From Apis mellifera (taxonomy: Eukaryota > Arthropoda > Insecta > Hymenoptera > Apidae), in NCBI RefSeq assembly GCF_003254395.2, contig NC_037640.1:2319501-2383500 (forward strand): a DNA stretch of 64,000 nt. The letters are read 5' to 3'. The notes under the pieces were generated by a model that was not told the origin of the DNA, did no database searches, and saw nothing but the letters and a program-made list of their open reading frames with translations. A program made the position numbers and the translations under genes. Of the stretch, positions 25,707 to 39,072 are shown piece after piece; position 1 is the stretch's first letter, and each line of letters begins with the position of its first letter.

Positions 25707-25723
25707 ACTGCCGAAGCAAGTAC
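25617..25723 (-). ncRNA. U6: U6 spliceosomal snRNA
   Basis: Read on the minus strand, the 107 bases begin with the 5' stem-loop (GTACTTGCTTCGGCAGTAC). They contain the ACAGAGA box that binds the 5' splice site and the AGC triad region of the U4/U6 helix, then the internal stem-loop, and end with GCGTTCCAC and a T-run. The match to insect U6 is essentially complete and no disabling change is visible. U6 forms the catalytic core of the major spliceosome. The gene is probably functional, since it has a TATA box at the correct distance. Confidence 0.97.
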
Positions 25724-25746
25724 AATTCTACTATGAATCCAATTGG

Positions 25747-25755
25747 TATATATAT
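25747..25755 (-). promoter_or_regulatory. TATA box of the U6 gene
   Basis: A TATATATAT run lies 24 to 32 bases upstream of the U6 start, where insect pol III snRNA promoters carry their TATA element. The less AT-rich segment at about 25764-25786 sits where the proximal sequence element would be, but I cannot confirm its consensus from memory. Confidence 0.75.
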
Positions 25756-25808
25756 GAATTGTCATAAGATCGACCACTTGCGAGAAACAATTTCAAGGTG
25801 AAGGTTTA

Positions 25809-25821
25809 CGCCATCTAGTGG
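25809..25821. promoter_or_regulatory. CTCF-like core motif
   Basis: CGCCATCTAGTGG fits the core of the CTCF binding consensus (GCCMYCTRSTGG). It lies just upstream of the U6 promoter and separates it from the gene desert. Binding is inferred only from the motif. Confidence 0.4.
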
Positions 25822-28800
25822 CATACGATTCAATGATTTCTGATATCAACGTGTTGCTTCAAAAATTTGATCAAACTCACTCTCAGAAACGAATCTTTCT
25901 CTGTTAAAATTTAAATATAAAAAAGAAATAATATACGATAGAAAATATAAACAAAAAATTTAACGTAAACAGAAAACGTTTCTTATTAATTAAAGCATCG
26001 ATTACTTTTTTTAAGCGCGATCTCAGATGCGTTGGAGAGAACAAAGCATTGTAATTATTCGAGAAAAGGTTTTTTTTTTTTTTCTGTGAAAGGGCGTGAA
26101 TGTAAATCAAATCCACGAGAAGCGAAGCTTGATCCGACTAAAGTTACCGAGTCTGAATGATTATCAATAATAGAGTCACGATTGTCGATCGAGTCGAGAC
26201 GAATTGGTAAATACGGATAAAAAAAACAAAGAGGAGGATCACGGTGAAGCGATTTAGAACAGTGAGAATCGAAGAGCGAGTAGCAGAGGGGATGAGGGAT
26301 AAGGGGGTGATGGATCAAAACCACGATGCCGCGAGGGCTTCGAAATCGTTAACAATCGCGGCAAAAGCAAAATCCATTGAGGTGCGACCACGCGTGTGAA
26401 TATAACTGTCGATCTGAATATTCTGCACGGAGCAGCAGCACCGTCCAGTGCCGTATTCGCGAAAAACGAGAGGGAAGCCAGCTCGTTTTCCATTCAGGAA
26501 AAAAAAAAAAAAAAAAAAAAAGGTGCGATTGAAACGAACGATTCTGTTTACACAGACTAACAATTCTTCGCTTGATGTTTCGAATATCGAATATATCTCC
26601 TCTTTTGCTATATTTTACATTGAATTCTTTTTTCCCCGAGCATTTTTTTAGATCGTGGAATTCTTAAATCGTGTTCAAACAAATGGAAGACAAAGACATG
26701 TTTCGCGTGGTATTTTCCTCTTGAGGAAAAAAAAAAGAAAAAATATCCTACGCGAATAAAAGAGAAGATGAAAGACGCGAAGTTGTATTTGCTCAGCCCA
26801 TTTCTACGAGATCACGAGTTAAACACAGCAAACCGTCGGTGAATACGTTCTTGTTTCTCCTCGGATGTACCAGCATTTATTTATATTCTTCCTTTCAGTT
26901 GCTTTTTATCGTTTCTATACGTATTTCCCTAACAACGTTTTCAAGACAAGACGGGGCGCATTATCCCGGAGACAAAAAGAAGAATCAGAAACCCGACAAT
27001 TTATCTGCAATTCTCTACATTAAATGTGAATATAAAATATAATATTTTCTCACTGAGGAATAATTGTTGTTTCTTCTAGTTTCTTAAATCTGAATCATGA
27101 TTCGATCAAATTTTTATCTCTTTTTTTTTTTTTATATCGTTCAAGGTCAATAATTCCATAAATGGAATTGAAGAACGTCGTGTTGATTCGCTAAATAGAA
27201 ACAATCAGAAAGTTTGTACGAGGATACGTAAAAAAATTCGGCGAAATTTCGTGCCCGGATATACAGCCTATTGTGTTTCTTCTTTCGCGCAGAGTAGGAG
27301 ACACTCTCGAAGAATGATGGTTATGGGAAAAAGAGTGCTTGAACACGGACGTTGGTCAGGCTCCCGCGGTTCCAATTACGATTGAAAGGCGGCCCTGTTT
27401 GTTCGCTTCCTATAACTGCGGACTCTTCAGTACCTTGTACAAGGCACTCTTACCCCATGGCCACTTTCGAGTTTCGACGCGTGTGTTTCCATGACGAACA
27501 CCGCGATTCCACCAAGCACAAAAATTCTCCTTTTTCCAGTCTACGATTATTATTTCATCGAGAGTTTTCTCTATTCTCCTTCGTTTTACATCAAGATATT
27601 TTCAAATAACCCGCGTTTTGTTATTGTCGTTCTCTACCTAACCTTCTTATACAAAAATCCTTAGTTAAATAAATATGGCCGAATGACGAGACGCGTTCGT
27701 AAATATTTCTACGATAAAACTTTAATTTTGTGATAATCGTGAAGTGTTTAATCTAATTAGTAAATAAAATTATTTTGAACAATACAATTAGAGTGCTATA
27801 CAAAAAGTTTTTCGTTAATTCTTTCTATATCGATGTAATAAAGAATGAAATGAGTGATCCTTTGTGAGTGAGAATGAAACGAGTGTAAACAATTTTTGTT
27901 TTTAAAAGCTAAAAATCAGTTAAGTTTATGTATAAATTCTTCGAAGGATAGTTGTGTTTAGACGATTTATTTGATTTATCCTTCTATTTTGTCAAAATTG
28001 AGAATGATTGCCCGATAGTATCGCGGCCCTGTTTTCGAGCTAAGTGCCGTGTAATCAAAGGATGATTGCTGACACAAAGATGGCTGATTGGCTCGTTTAT
28101 GTTACGGTAATGCTCGAAGCTTGGTGGAACGTCTCTCGATATCGAGCTCGTTTCTCGTGCTAACGAGATTTCATCCATGTTCTCATTAAAGAATTAAATG
28201 AGAATGTTCTCGTGAGACAGTAGTGAATGTGAATAATAATTCATCATTAAGGAAACCATCGTATCAAGAGAAGAAAAATCTCCTCTTTAAATTAATAATC
28301 CGTGAATTCTCGTAAAGGTCCTCAAATCTTTCGTTAATTTCGCGTATCAAAAGATAGAGAAATAGCTTGAATCGTCTAATAATCGTTCTTTCTCCGTGCT
28401 CGAATTATATTCAAACGTATTAAGGTAAATCCTTTTCATTCGATATTTTTCATTATTCGTTCGATTCATACGATCTATTTTCAGTGTCTTGAAACAATGA
28501 ATTTGAAAGAATTTGAAAGAGAGAGAGAAAAAAAAAAGAAAAAGAAATAACGAGAGTTGGATGATTTTCTAGTCAAATCTCTGCAGAATGATTTCAAAAC
28601 CATAAATTGTTCTTGGGAGGTAGACAGTAAAGTCTTCAGCAGGGTGTCGCAAAGATACCACAAAGATGGTGTAGATTCGCGCGGCAAGCATCGATGCCAC
28701 GAGAGGGTTGCTTGTTTACAAGCGACAGTTGATTTGACAAAGCCGTGGGTCCATTTATACGAGTGAATATTACAGGGCAAAGTCGAGGGGTGGCTTGTTA

Positions 28801-31800
28801 TCCGCTCATTGAAGTTAACCACGGGGCTAAGTGCGCTGGGGAGTGCCGGTCGGTAGGAGCAAGGAGAACTAGTGACTAAAGGTTAGGTATATGTATACCG
28901 ACGGAGGGGATAGCTTTGCAGTTTGTAGAGAGAATCAGTGAAACTCCGTGAGAAACTGAGAGAGAAAATTCAAATGGAGACAGATAGATACTGGCGAATA
29001 AGAAACAGAGATGAAGCAACGAGGAAAGGAAAGGTAGGCAGAAAATACAACGAGTTGAAAAGAGATAAAAAAGAAAAGGTGAAGAGAAATAGATCAAGAG
29101 AGAAAACAGATAGTGATGAATGCGACATATTCGTGATGTCCATATATTTAATGAATATTTGTAAAAATTGTCTACATATTGATGTCAAAAGAAAACTCTG
29201 AAATGATTTATGGTATGGTTCTTTAATGTTTCTATTTTTTTAAAGATTTAGTAAAAAAGTTTCTTCTTTAATAACATGTGAAATTAATTTCTAATATAGA
29301 TCATTATGCCCGTTCTATTGATGAGCTTTGAAATAATAACCTTTGAAACGCTAATGAAATTAGTCCCATCGCTAGAAGAGGGTGATGGAACGAAAGATGG
29401 ATAACAGCAGGGTGGCCTGGAAGAAGATAGCGTAATGGGCAAAGAGGTGAGGAGGGAAGAGAGTTGGTAGAACATTGACGGGCCAATGAGAGGCCAGATC
29501 GTTGCCGAGGTAACCGCGGGGCTTTCCGACGGATTATTCGACCGAGATTGAAAAGTTAGCACCGTGCAACGGGCGGGGGCTCGTCGACGGAACCACTCCT
29601 GTTTCTCCAGAACGAGCGATCTACTCGCGACAGGGCTAACACAACGGATTAAGGCTTATTTTCACGTTCGTAACAGCTCAACCCCTTTTACTCGATGTCA
29701 TTATGTTACAACAGGATATCATGCAAATGCGCTCTTCGCGATACGAGATTCATATCTCGAATTGTACACGAATACGATGATATTGCTAGCATAATATTTA
29801 ATCGATATTATAATCTTTGATTTCTTTTTAGGATTGAGGATGGATTTATATTCATATTCCGTTTATGAAACATAAATTTCTGGTAATTTTCTTTTATTTC
29901 TTTCCAAGATCATTAAGATGCAATTAATTTATTTAATTATTTTTTCTGTTCTTTATAGATATATCATGATAAGTTGCTTAAAAAAATCCCGTTTAAATTT
30001 ATGAAATGATTATTTTTTTCACAATTAAAAATTATTTGAATCTAATTGCTTCTTTTTCCATTATACTCATATAACAAAAAAATTCTATTACAATTCATAT
30101 AATTCATAGAGCAGTCTTTTAAACATTTTGCCTAATTGATTCAAAAAAAAAAAAGAAGAAACTCTTAACAGTTATTTTACTTTGGATTTTTTTATGACAA
30201 TCTTATAGACAAGATAATACGGTGAGATCGTCTCAGGATTGTTGGCAAAATGTTCGTCGGTGACGGGTCAAGCGTGAGTATGTCCCGGAAAAATGTTTAT
30301 TTTTGCAAGTACACGATGCACATAGTGTGCATCTAGCAAGCTGCTTACCTGGTAACCACTCGGAGTTACCTGACACGTGTATAATTAATGCCCGTGATGA
30401 CGAGGCGCGACACTCGCGCGCGCACGCTCGTGGATTATCTGTGCCGGCGAAAAAAAAAAAAGCAGGAGAACGACGTTATGCGAAACTCAGGATTGCGGAA
30501 GGGAGGAAGAAAAGAGAAGTGATAAAAGATGGGAGAGGAACAAACGCGTTGGAAGGAAGATGAAGCGATTCTTGCCGAATGGATGCCGAGGAGAACGAAA
30601 GGAAAGATCAGACTAGGGAAAGGGGAGTGACGGAGCAGGAAAGTTGTCCAAGTAACCGACGTGGAAACGTGGGATAATGACTACTTTTTCATATTTTAAT
30701 TACGCAGTAATTAATTGAAATGTTTCCTCATTCGTGAGAGCACTCGAGCAAAATGAGAGGCGAGTAACTCTCCGCGAAGTCGGCTTCGGTTCGTTTTTTT
30801 TTCCTTTCTTCGAAGCAACTCTCCGCGAATTTTCTCTGTTTCCGCCATGTTCGACCTGAGGATGTTTCGCTTCCTTCGTTCTTTCACCTCTTCTCGCAAA
30901 ATTAGGCAGAAATCCTTTCATGGAGGATTCATCTCTCTCTCTCTCTCTCTTTTTTAAAAATTCCAACGTGTGGTTAATTATATCACTAATGGCCTTATCG
31001 TGAAAGGATTCTTCTGATAATCTGACCTCTATGTCTCCAACACTTCTGTCATCGCACCCCTTTTCCATCTATTATCCGCGACCGTGTGCATCGTGCTTAA
31101 AGTACTAATTAAATTAGTTTCGTAAAGCGAAACTCGTCGGCCAGACTTTCGATGCTATCGATTCGTGGCGATCATTAAAATAATTACAGATGTTCGTCGT
31201 TAATTGCACGGATACTTGGTTGCTTTCGCGTTACAAATATTGTCTATAAATTGTCACGATGTTGTCAATGATGATAACTCGCAGAAACAGTTATTGAATC
31301 TTAAAATTTATATGATAAATAATAAGAGATTTAAAAATTCGATTCGTGTTAAGTTGTTTATATGCATATTAATATAATATCATTACATTTTTATTAGAAT
31401 TGTTAGATAATTTATTGTCATAGAAATATAAGACAAACATAAAAATTTTTATTTTTTCCAATTTCATAATTTCAAAATGATTGTTTTGTTCATTAAAAAA
31501 GGTAGCTTCAATTTTATCTTAAACTACTAATATAAATTACTATAAGTAATATTTGCAAAAGTAATGAATTTAAACGAAAAAAAAAGTTTTCTGATTATAT
31601 TTTAATTAGATTTTAGTTAAATTAGATTTTCATCTATACTTTGCAAAAAAAAATATCATTTCTTCATCAAAATTCTCTCATGCAGATTATGTATCTGACC
31701 TGATTTCTCACAATTATGTTTTTTCTGCAATTCACAAAATAACGTCTCTAACACGAATAAATTGCACATATTACATATTAAACTTCAATAAAATTCAAGG

Positions 31801-34800
31801 AATATATCATACGTATAATCATTTCACGTTGGAAAGTATTTGCCAAAGTAATTTTCCATCGGTTTAATTTTCAGTGGATTTCTTACGATTCCTAGAAATT
31901 TACTCTTATTCGGTATTCCAGGGAACGTTTCGGGCTAGCTGTCTCGATACCTCGAGAGGTACGAAGGACGCTTCGTTACTCGTTACCTGATGCTGACGCT
32001 CGTTGCGGTAGAAAGGGAACAATAGCGAGACGAGAAATAAGAAGGAGACGGAGAGAGATAGCCAAAACGAGGACTGGTAGGCACGCTTTTGTTAGCGAGG
32101 ATGCTTGCTTGCTACGTACAATTGTCATCTACTTGTTCCAACTATTGTTTCCGGTAACTCTTTCGCGGTAACGAGGAGGAACCTCAATTAGAATGGTTTG
32201 AGGACTTAAACGCCCAGAGGCTGCCGGGTTTTAAGAGGTAGCGAACATTGTTTCTTTTGAGCGATAACTCGGTGATACTTTTAGCTATATCGTGAAACAT
32301 CGTGCAGCAACTTCTTTGGTGGATAATTACTAGGCACGCTTCAGGGTATGATACTGTTACACTCTCTACGAATAAGTCATCGTTAATGTTATCAAAACTT
32401 TTCTTTTTAATTGACATCAATATATTTTTTTTTTTTAAATTAGCACATGCCATTAACATAAAACTAAAATTTGTAAAACTTGTTCGGTTAGAATAGATAA
32501 AGTAATTGATATTATTTATTGAAAAATGATTTCTTATATGATTTTGATTATGCATTTTAGAAAAATTTCATTATATAACAATTGAATATTTATTTTGATT
32601 ATTTTTTAGATGTCGTACATTGAAAATCGAATAATCTTCAATTAATGTGATTTTAAGTAAAAGAATTTTTAAGTATTTTTTATGACATATTTTTTAAATA
32701 TTTTGCTTTTTTTTAATATATGTTACTTAATTGAAAATATTATTTTATAACTAAAATAATATCATACATTATATTAGTTAAAATTATATTAATCTGAAAA
32801 CATTGATTTTATTTCTTTTTATTTTTATTTGTTTATTTAATAATTTTATTTTTAATTAGTTAATATTTTATTTATACTTTATAAATTCATTGAAATAATT
32901 AAAAAATAGAATTATTATGATTTAAACTTTTTACTTATTCATATCTTATTTAATTTTCTATCTTAATTAAAAATAATTTCAATTACATTATTTCATTATT
33001 TCATTATTTTGAATAGAATTAATAGATTAATAGATTAAATAAAAAATGATTTTAGATCAATTTTAAGTAAGAATAATTGAAAACATACCTTTATTTCTTG
33101 GCTGACATCCTGATATACAATTTGGTATATTGGGTTTTAACATCAACTCTCAAAGTACAAATACTAACTGGATCAAAAGTGATATGGATAGATCTAAAGT
33201 TATTTAATTTTTGTTATTTAATTAGTATTATTGTCAAATTGATTTGGATCAAAATTGATCTAGTTATTATAAGAATATTTTGCTGCATGAAATTTTAATA
33301 AATATTTTGATCCAATAAAATTATTTTTAAATCCACTTATAATTTATGAAACATCTTTTCAATATAACAAACATTGAATTGATTACTTAATTGATTTTGA
33401 ATAGACTATAATTTACTTACTTAATTCTAGATACTCGTTTCATTAATGGCACGAAAAGTAGGCAATTTTGCGACCCGCCGATTGAAGCGAATCAATATTT
33501 GTTTCATTCGAGAACAGCCACAGAGTAGCTAGTCCTATATACACTGTGTACATATAGCTGTGTTGTCTGTTATCGGAAATCCATCCGAATATCTGGAATT
33601 TTTTTCGGTGGCATGCACGACTCGTTTTATGATCGCCTGTGATACACGACTGAAATTAAGATGTACAGAAGACGAAATACGTTCGATAAAAAATAACAAA
33701 CTGACAAGAAAGAAACGTGATATCTTCTGCCTTTTTTCTGTCTTTTTTTTTTTTATCGACTTTCAATTCATAACACATTTTACATAGAATTACAACTATT
33801 AAGATCTATTAGCCAGTTTAAGTTTTCTTCTGCTTCAAATCTATCTTCCTTGATGCTTTCTTAAAGTTTTATTTCATTGATCTTCCAGAAACTATGGAAA
33901 ACGCAAGAATAATATCCGTGTTGGTAAATCGTTATTAACATGGCATCCTGTTATTCTAAGAGATACGGAACAAGCAGTCATTCACAAATTCACAAAGTCC
34001 TGGAACGTGGAGATCCGCACGAATACTCTTCTAAAGTTATGAAATCCTGGTGGTGCGAATGCTTCTGGCGCCACACGGTTGATGAGTGACAGGACATTGA
34101 CGAGTCTCAAGGGATGTTATATTTCTTCAAACGAGAAAGGATTCTTCCGTTTGATCGATTAAGAAAAAGTTCCGTTTTACATGGTGTCCTGATCGACGAA
34201 ATATTTACTGTTTGAAAGCTTGCGAAAGCTCGACATTCGATTCAATCTTAAAGGGGATTCATTCGACTTCGAAATACCTGTTCGCATGATATCCTAGTGT
34301 GATTGGATATTTGTAAGATATAAGCGCATATCATTGTTGAATGCAATATATATGTTTTTATTTATCTGATTGATAATGAAAAGAGGTAAATTTTAGAATT
34401 CTATTATTGTTTAAAATAAATATGTCCAAAAATAATGGAACCAATAATAATAATTGTTTAATATTCTATAAATAATTTGTAGGATTAGATATTAAAGTGA
34501 ATTTGAATTAAAAAATAGATCAATAAGTCTTAGCTTTCGAAATTTTTATATAAAAATAGGAACAATCCTGATCAATTTGTTTAGTCTAATTAAATAAATT
34601 TCTGTAAAGTTATACGAGCCTAATGCATCTATGACATCAATAAAAAAAAAAAGTTTCTGCGTATGTTGATGTAACACGAACTTCATTTTCAATGCATACT
34701 CAGGACATCCATAGAGGATAGGATTCCAGATATCATAGTAGGAGGATAATATCCAGGATCAATATTATCATGTTGTCTCTCAGTTATTTTCTTTTATCCT

Positions 34801-36360
34801 GATACTTGAGCTTATTTTGTCTTTTGAAGTCCTTCTATTAAATCGATACATAGTGTTACTTTTTAAATGCTCCTTTTAATGAAAAAAAATTGCTTCTTTA
34901 TTAAGTTCGAAGATTATTGATATGTAATAAATATAAAACATAACTGAGATATCTTTCTCAGTTAATTATATAAATGGAATACATATTATCAATATTTTAA
35001 TCAAATTCTTTTAATCAATTTTTGAAATAATTAAAACTTCAAGGCTTTAATTAACAAAAGATAAATTTATGATTATATCAATAATGAAACAGAAAATAAA
35101 AATTAGTTATTTCTAACAAATAAAATTTCAAAATCATGATTATATAATTCTTTATCATGTACAATTATTCTAATACTCCATTTTCATATTTATAAAATAA
35201 TGATAAATAATTTAATTTTTAAATAACAATAAATTTCTTTCTAAGATTATTGCAATATATATTATTTTAATAAATATTTTAGGAATTTAATTAATGTTTT
35301 GTCGTATTTATTCGAATACTTTTTTTATTATTTATACAGATATTATTTTGCATTCTATAATACTTCCATCTAATTCTACTTTCCTTAATCTAAATTTCCT
35401 CTCTCCTTCCGGTATCTATGTAATTTTGCGGAAATGAATTCTGATAGCTGATTTAAAAACTTTTACTTTTATACAAATTTAAATCAATGTTATTATTGCA
35501 GCAGTAGATTCTATTTTTATATAAAAATAAATAAATTATAGATATCTTTTAAAATTATATTTTATAAATTATAAAATATTAAACTTTTGATTGGATAAAC
35601 TTTTAATAACGTATTGAAATATTAATGTTTATTTTTTGTAATTAATTTTTATATATGATTCGATGATAACGTATGTAATAATTTATTTGCGAATTTTTTC
35701 CCTAAAGAACGCTAAATTGATAAATTTCTCAAAAAGGCAAAAGTCTCACTAACTACTAGGCAAAATAAACAGGATTTCATCCTTCGTAGCAAGTTCTGCA
35801 ATCGTGTGCAACCTATTTTACTCTATATGTCCTTGATCCTGAAATATGCTTCGCGTTTGAGGCAATTATCCTCATTAATGTAGGCGTGTGATATCCTTAA
35901 TTTAATTGTATCTTTTCTTTGATGATACTGTTCACTTTTGCATCAATATATTTACTTGAAACAAAGAAGATTGAAATATTGTTTGTGTCATAATTCTATT
36001 TTTTAAATTAAATTAGTTCTTTTATTAAAAAAATATCAATAATTAATTAACATAAAATTTTAAAAAATTATTGCAAAAATATAATATTAATTTTTTTAAT
36101 CTTTAATCAAAATTTATTTTTATGATTCATTTTTTCAATGTAGTATTTAAATTATAAATATTAAATACTATGAAAGTTAAATTATAAAAAAAGATTTAAA
36201 TGTTAAATGTGTTAGAAAATCTGTATATGATATCATATAAATGCTATAATATTGTGAAAATAAGATGCTCTGCGCGTTAGGATAACAGAATATACTAGGA
36301 GCATCCCAATTCCTATTCTTGCTGAAAATGAAATATTTTCGATAGCTGATTAATTGTAAG
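25822..36360. other. Gene desert between U6 and AK8
   Basis: About 10.5 kb without a recognisable gene. GC-moderate stretches (26.0-31.1, 31.9-32.4, 33.4-34.3 kb) alternate with AT-rich ones. A 23-base A-run is at 26499-26521. A perfect 8-3-8 hairpin (GATGCACA-TAG-TGTGCATC) is at 30315-30333. A 122-codon minus-strand frame at 30700-31068 shows only low-complexity charged sequence. The moderate-GC blocks may be regulatory DNA of the homeobox gene or exons of an unseen non-coding RNA. Confidence 0.5.
26499..26521 (+). repeat. Poly-A tract, 23 bases
   Basis: A simple A-run. There is no recognisable retroelement sequence directly upstream, so it is probably slippage DNA rather than a retrocopy tail. 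Confidence 0.9.
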
Positions 36361-38635
36361 TTAAATAAAAGTATACTTCGGTTCAGGGGCACGTATTTTA
36401 TCAAACACGCTGGAATCAGGTTCGTCATCAGGATCAAATTCAATGCTCATTGGATCAATCTTAGGTGGAGGTCTTGGTATTCTTGATTGCCAGGATAGAA
36501 TTGGATGCATTATACTTGCTTCTACTTTTTCTCGAACAATTCTTTCTTCATCGTTTCCATCAATTTTTATTGCAGATTCGCCTGCATATTCCATCATGTC
36601 AATCACATTTTCTTCATATTCTTGTATCTTTAATAATATTATTATAGTTATAATGATGCATAAATTTATCGATTTTGAAATTAAATTTGATTCATATTTT
36701 ACATCTCGTTCAACATTTAGTCTGAAATCTTTAGGATGAACACCTAATTTAACGTCATCGTTACCGGTGATTGTTGAAGATAAATTATGTTTACTTCCTG
36801 TGACAATATTGTATCGACGATTGAGTAGTCTTTCTCTGCAGATGTCGCTATTTACTTCCATAAATATTACTCTAAAATATTTAACATACTGAACAAAGAA
36901 TTTTTTAAAAATTTTCGCATTTAAATTTTAAATATTTGCTCTCTGTTTTTCTTTTTTTTTTACCTATTTGGAGGGGTAGGACTCAAATCAAATAATTTAA
37001 AATCTTCTACAGTCTTTGGATAACCCGTTAAAACCCAACCCCTTTTCAAACACTCATACTCAGATATATATTTCTAAAAATAATATTATATCACTATTAT
37101 TGAAATAAAAATTCTATTCATTAATTTTATTATACTTCAACAATTTGAATTCTAATTTCAGGTTTGGGTCTTTCACCCCATTCTTCTTCAAATAATCGAA
37201 GCATTTTTCCTAAAGAATTTTGTTGTAAACGCGCCTGTTCTGCAATATAATCATAATCAACTGAAATAAATAATAATTTTTGTTATATATTTTATTATCA
37301 TATTATATAGTGTTATCGAAAAATAAGAAACTAATAATAAATAGATAAAAATTACTATAAACAAGATTGAATCGTTCAGCTAGGTATTTTGCTACAGTAA
37401 TACAACCAGATCCCCTAGAGCCAATTAATGCAATACGAAAAAGTGATGGTGTTCCACAATGTTTCTTTATCTTTGCTAGTTTTGCACAATCTTTTCCAAG
37501 TTCTTCAATGGATCTGATACCTACTTCGATTTCCTGAAAATAAATTATTTTTTAATTTTATTTTATTTCGAATATTACTTTTCTTTATTATTATGTTTGT
37601 TATTTTATTTAATTAGAAATAAAAACTTAACCAACTATTAAATAATGTGCATATACTTCTCGTAATTCTCGTAAGTTTTTTAAATAATGATTTTGTGATT
37701 TTTTAGATTTTATGAAAGTTGAATGAGCATTGTTTGTATAAATATCGTTCCATTTTTCTATAAAAGAAAACCATGTAAATTTATCAAATTTAAATATGTT
37801 TCTTTATAATTTTACCATATTCATTTGAAACTTTGAGTTGTATTACATGTGTCGGTATTATACCCATACGCTGAAATATTCGTGCTTCTTTTTTCGTTCT
37901 CGGCAAATCTATATTATAAATTAAAGATAAAAAGAAGCTTTTAAAATATGCAATTTTTTTTCATCATGTTTCTACATCTGTATATTTTTTTATTGTTACC
38001 AAATAGCAACCATCCACTTTCATGAAAAGCTCCGCTTTCTAATACTTTTCTCATTGCATGTGCAAGATCTTCTGATTCCTCGCAATAACAAGTATCCTAA
38101 TAAAAAAAATTTATTTCTTGAAAAAATGATAACAAAAATCTGAATTCTTCTTACATCCTGCTGAGTATAAACTTTACGAAGATCTTTCAAGCTCAAAGGA
38201 AATACACCTAATTCTTTCTGAAGAATTTTGGCTAATGCCTTTCTATCTGTATACATAAAATATTTTTTTTTTACTCTCAAAAAATATAATTTGATCTTAA
38301 ATAACTTATATATAGAAATTCAATTTAACCTACCAAAATTTTCAGGTGCAATTAAAATAATATTGGATACATTGAGTTTTTTTGCAGCAAGATGAAGATA
38401 TTGTTTCATAAATACAAGATGGTCTTCAGGTTTTTGAATCAATAATTGAGTTGCCATTTCCTGTGTATATTTCTTTTTTTTATGTGAAATAAAATGAAAG
38501 TAAATTAAGAATAATATTTATGAAATACAAATTATTTACATAAAATAATTCATATAGACGATGTTTCTCCATATACGACATAAAATTTGCATACATAGTA
38601 TGCATTTTTTTGTCTGTTTCCTGTAATCTCGACAT
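36361..38635 (-). CDS. Ak8: AK8, double adenylate-kinase-like protein with degenerate P-loops
   Basis: Exons 38635-38540, 38460-38334, 38246-38155, 38096-38000, 37908-37816, 37757-37636, 37533-37356, 37260-37136, 37073-36964, 36871-36703 and 36627-36361 give 491 residues (human AK8 has 479). The N-terminus LYELFYEMATQLLIQKPEDH parallels human AK8. Two kinase-like repeats follow. Repeat 1 carries GWLLFDLPRTKKEA. Repeat 2 carries GWVLTGYPKTVEDF, NRVIFMEV and a lid segment (RERLLNRRYNIVTG). The first P-loop region (about 68-78) reads LIAPENFDRKA; the second (247-255) reads GSRGSGCIT, with Cys in place of the catalytic Lys. AK8 in vertebrates is a cytosolic and ciliary nucleotide kinase. Here catalysis is doubtful, and a structural axonemal role is possible (inference). 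The intron at 37635-37534 has a weak GTTGGT donor; an alternative GTTAAG/GTAG pair is also in frame. Confidence 0.87.
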
Positions 38636-39072
38636 TTTTCATTTTAGAATATTCTCATTTTACATTTAAAAAATGTATTTTTATTTACTTTTATTTTATT
38701 TTAAAAATCATAATATATTTTTATCGTATCTAATTACTGTATCGCATTTATTTCAATTGTTTTATTTATATTATAACTGTATCATGTATTACTTTTTGTT
38801 TTTTTCTATTTTATGTATATTTAAAAATAATATAATATTTATATATTGTTTAAATTCTTTTTTTTGTAAAGAAATTTTTTTTACAAAATGTCAATTTTAC
38901 TAATTCTTTTTTTATTTTTCTTAATAGATAATAAATATTTTATTTATAATTATAAATTACTGCAATATGCTATAGTATGCGGAAAATTGGATGGCGCCAC
39001 GTGCTTTCGTTTTTTATGGTAGTAGATCGGGTGTGAAATATTGAGGTTAGGAAACTAAGTGCACGTTTCAGT
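38636..39072. promoter_or_regulatory. Divergent promoter between AK8 and ABCF1
   Basis: 437 bases separate the two start codons. Most is AT-rich. The 38980-39060 stretch contains a CACGTG-type E-box (38998-39003) and is probably the ABCF1 start region. No clear TATA box stands out for either gene. Confidence 0.5.

Noticed and set aside
25617..25723. U6 copy as a retro-pseudogene
   Set aside because: The sequence is intact across all functional motifs, there is no A-tail or target duplication, and a TATA box sits at the correct upstream distance.
28875..28890. TACCTAACCTTT on the minus strand (and TACCTAACCTT at 27636-27646, plus) as a telomerase RNA template for TTAGG repeats
   Set aside because: The length fits 1.6 telomere repeats, but neither site has a TATA box or snRNA-type promoter at the proper distance, and no surrounding fold stands out. 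A short motif like this occurs by chance.
30303..30375. Hairpin GATGCACA-TAG-TGTGCATC as a microRNA precursor
   Set aside because: Pairing stops after eight bases and does not extend to a 22-nt duplex; the neighbouring 6-bp hairpin is separate.
30700..31068. 122-codon minus-strand frame in the gene desert
   Set aside because: The protein is low-complexity and charged, with no motif or splice context; composition is the same as the neighbouring DNA. Not impossible, but unsupported.
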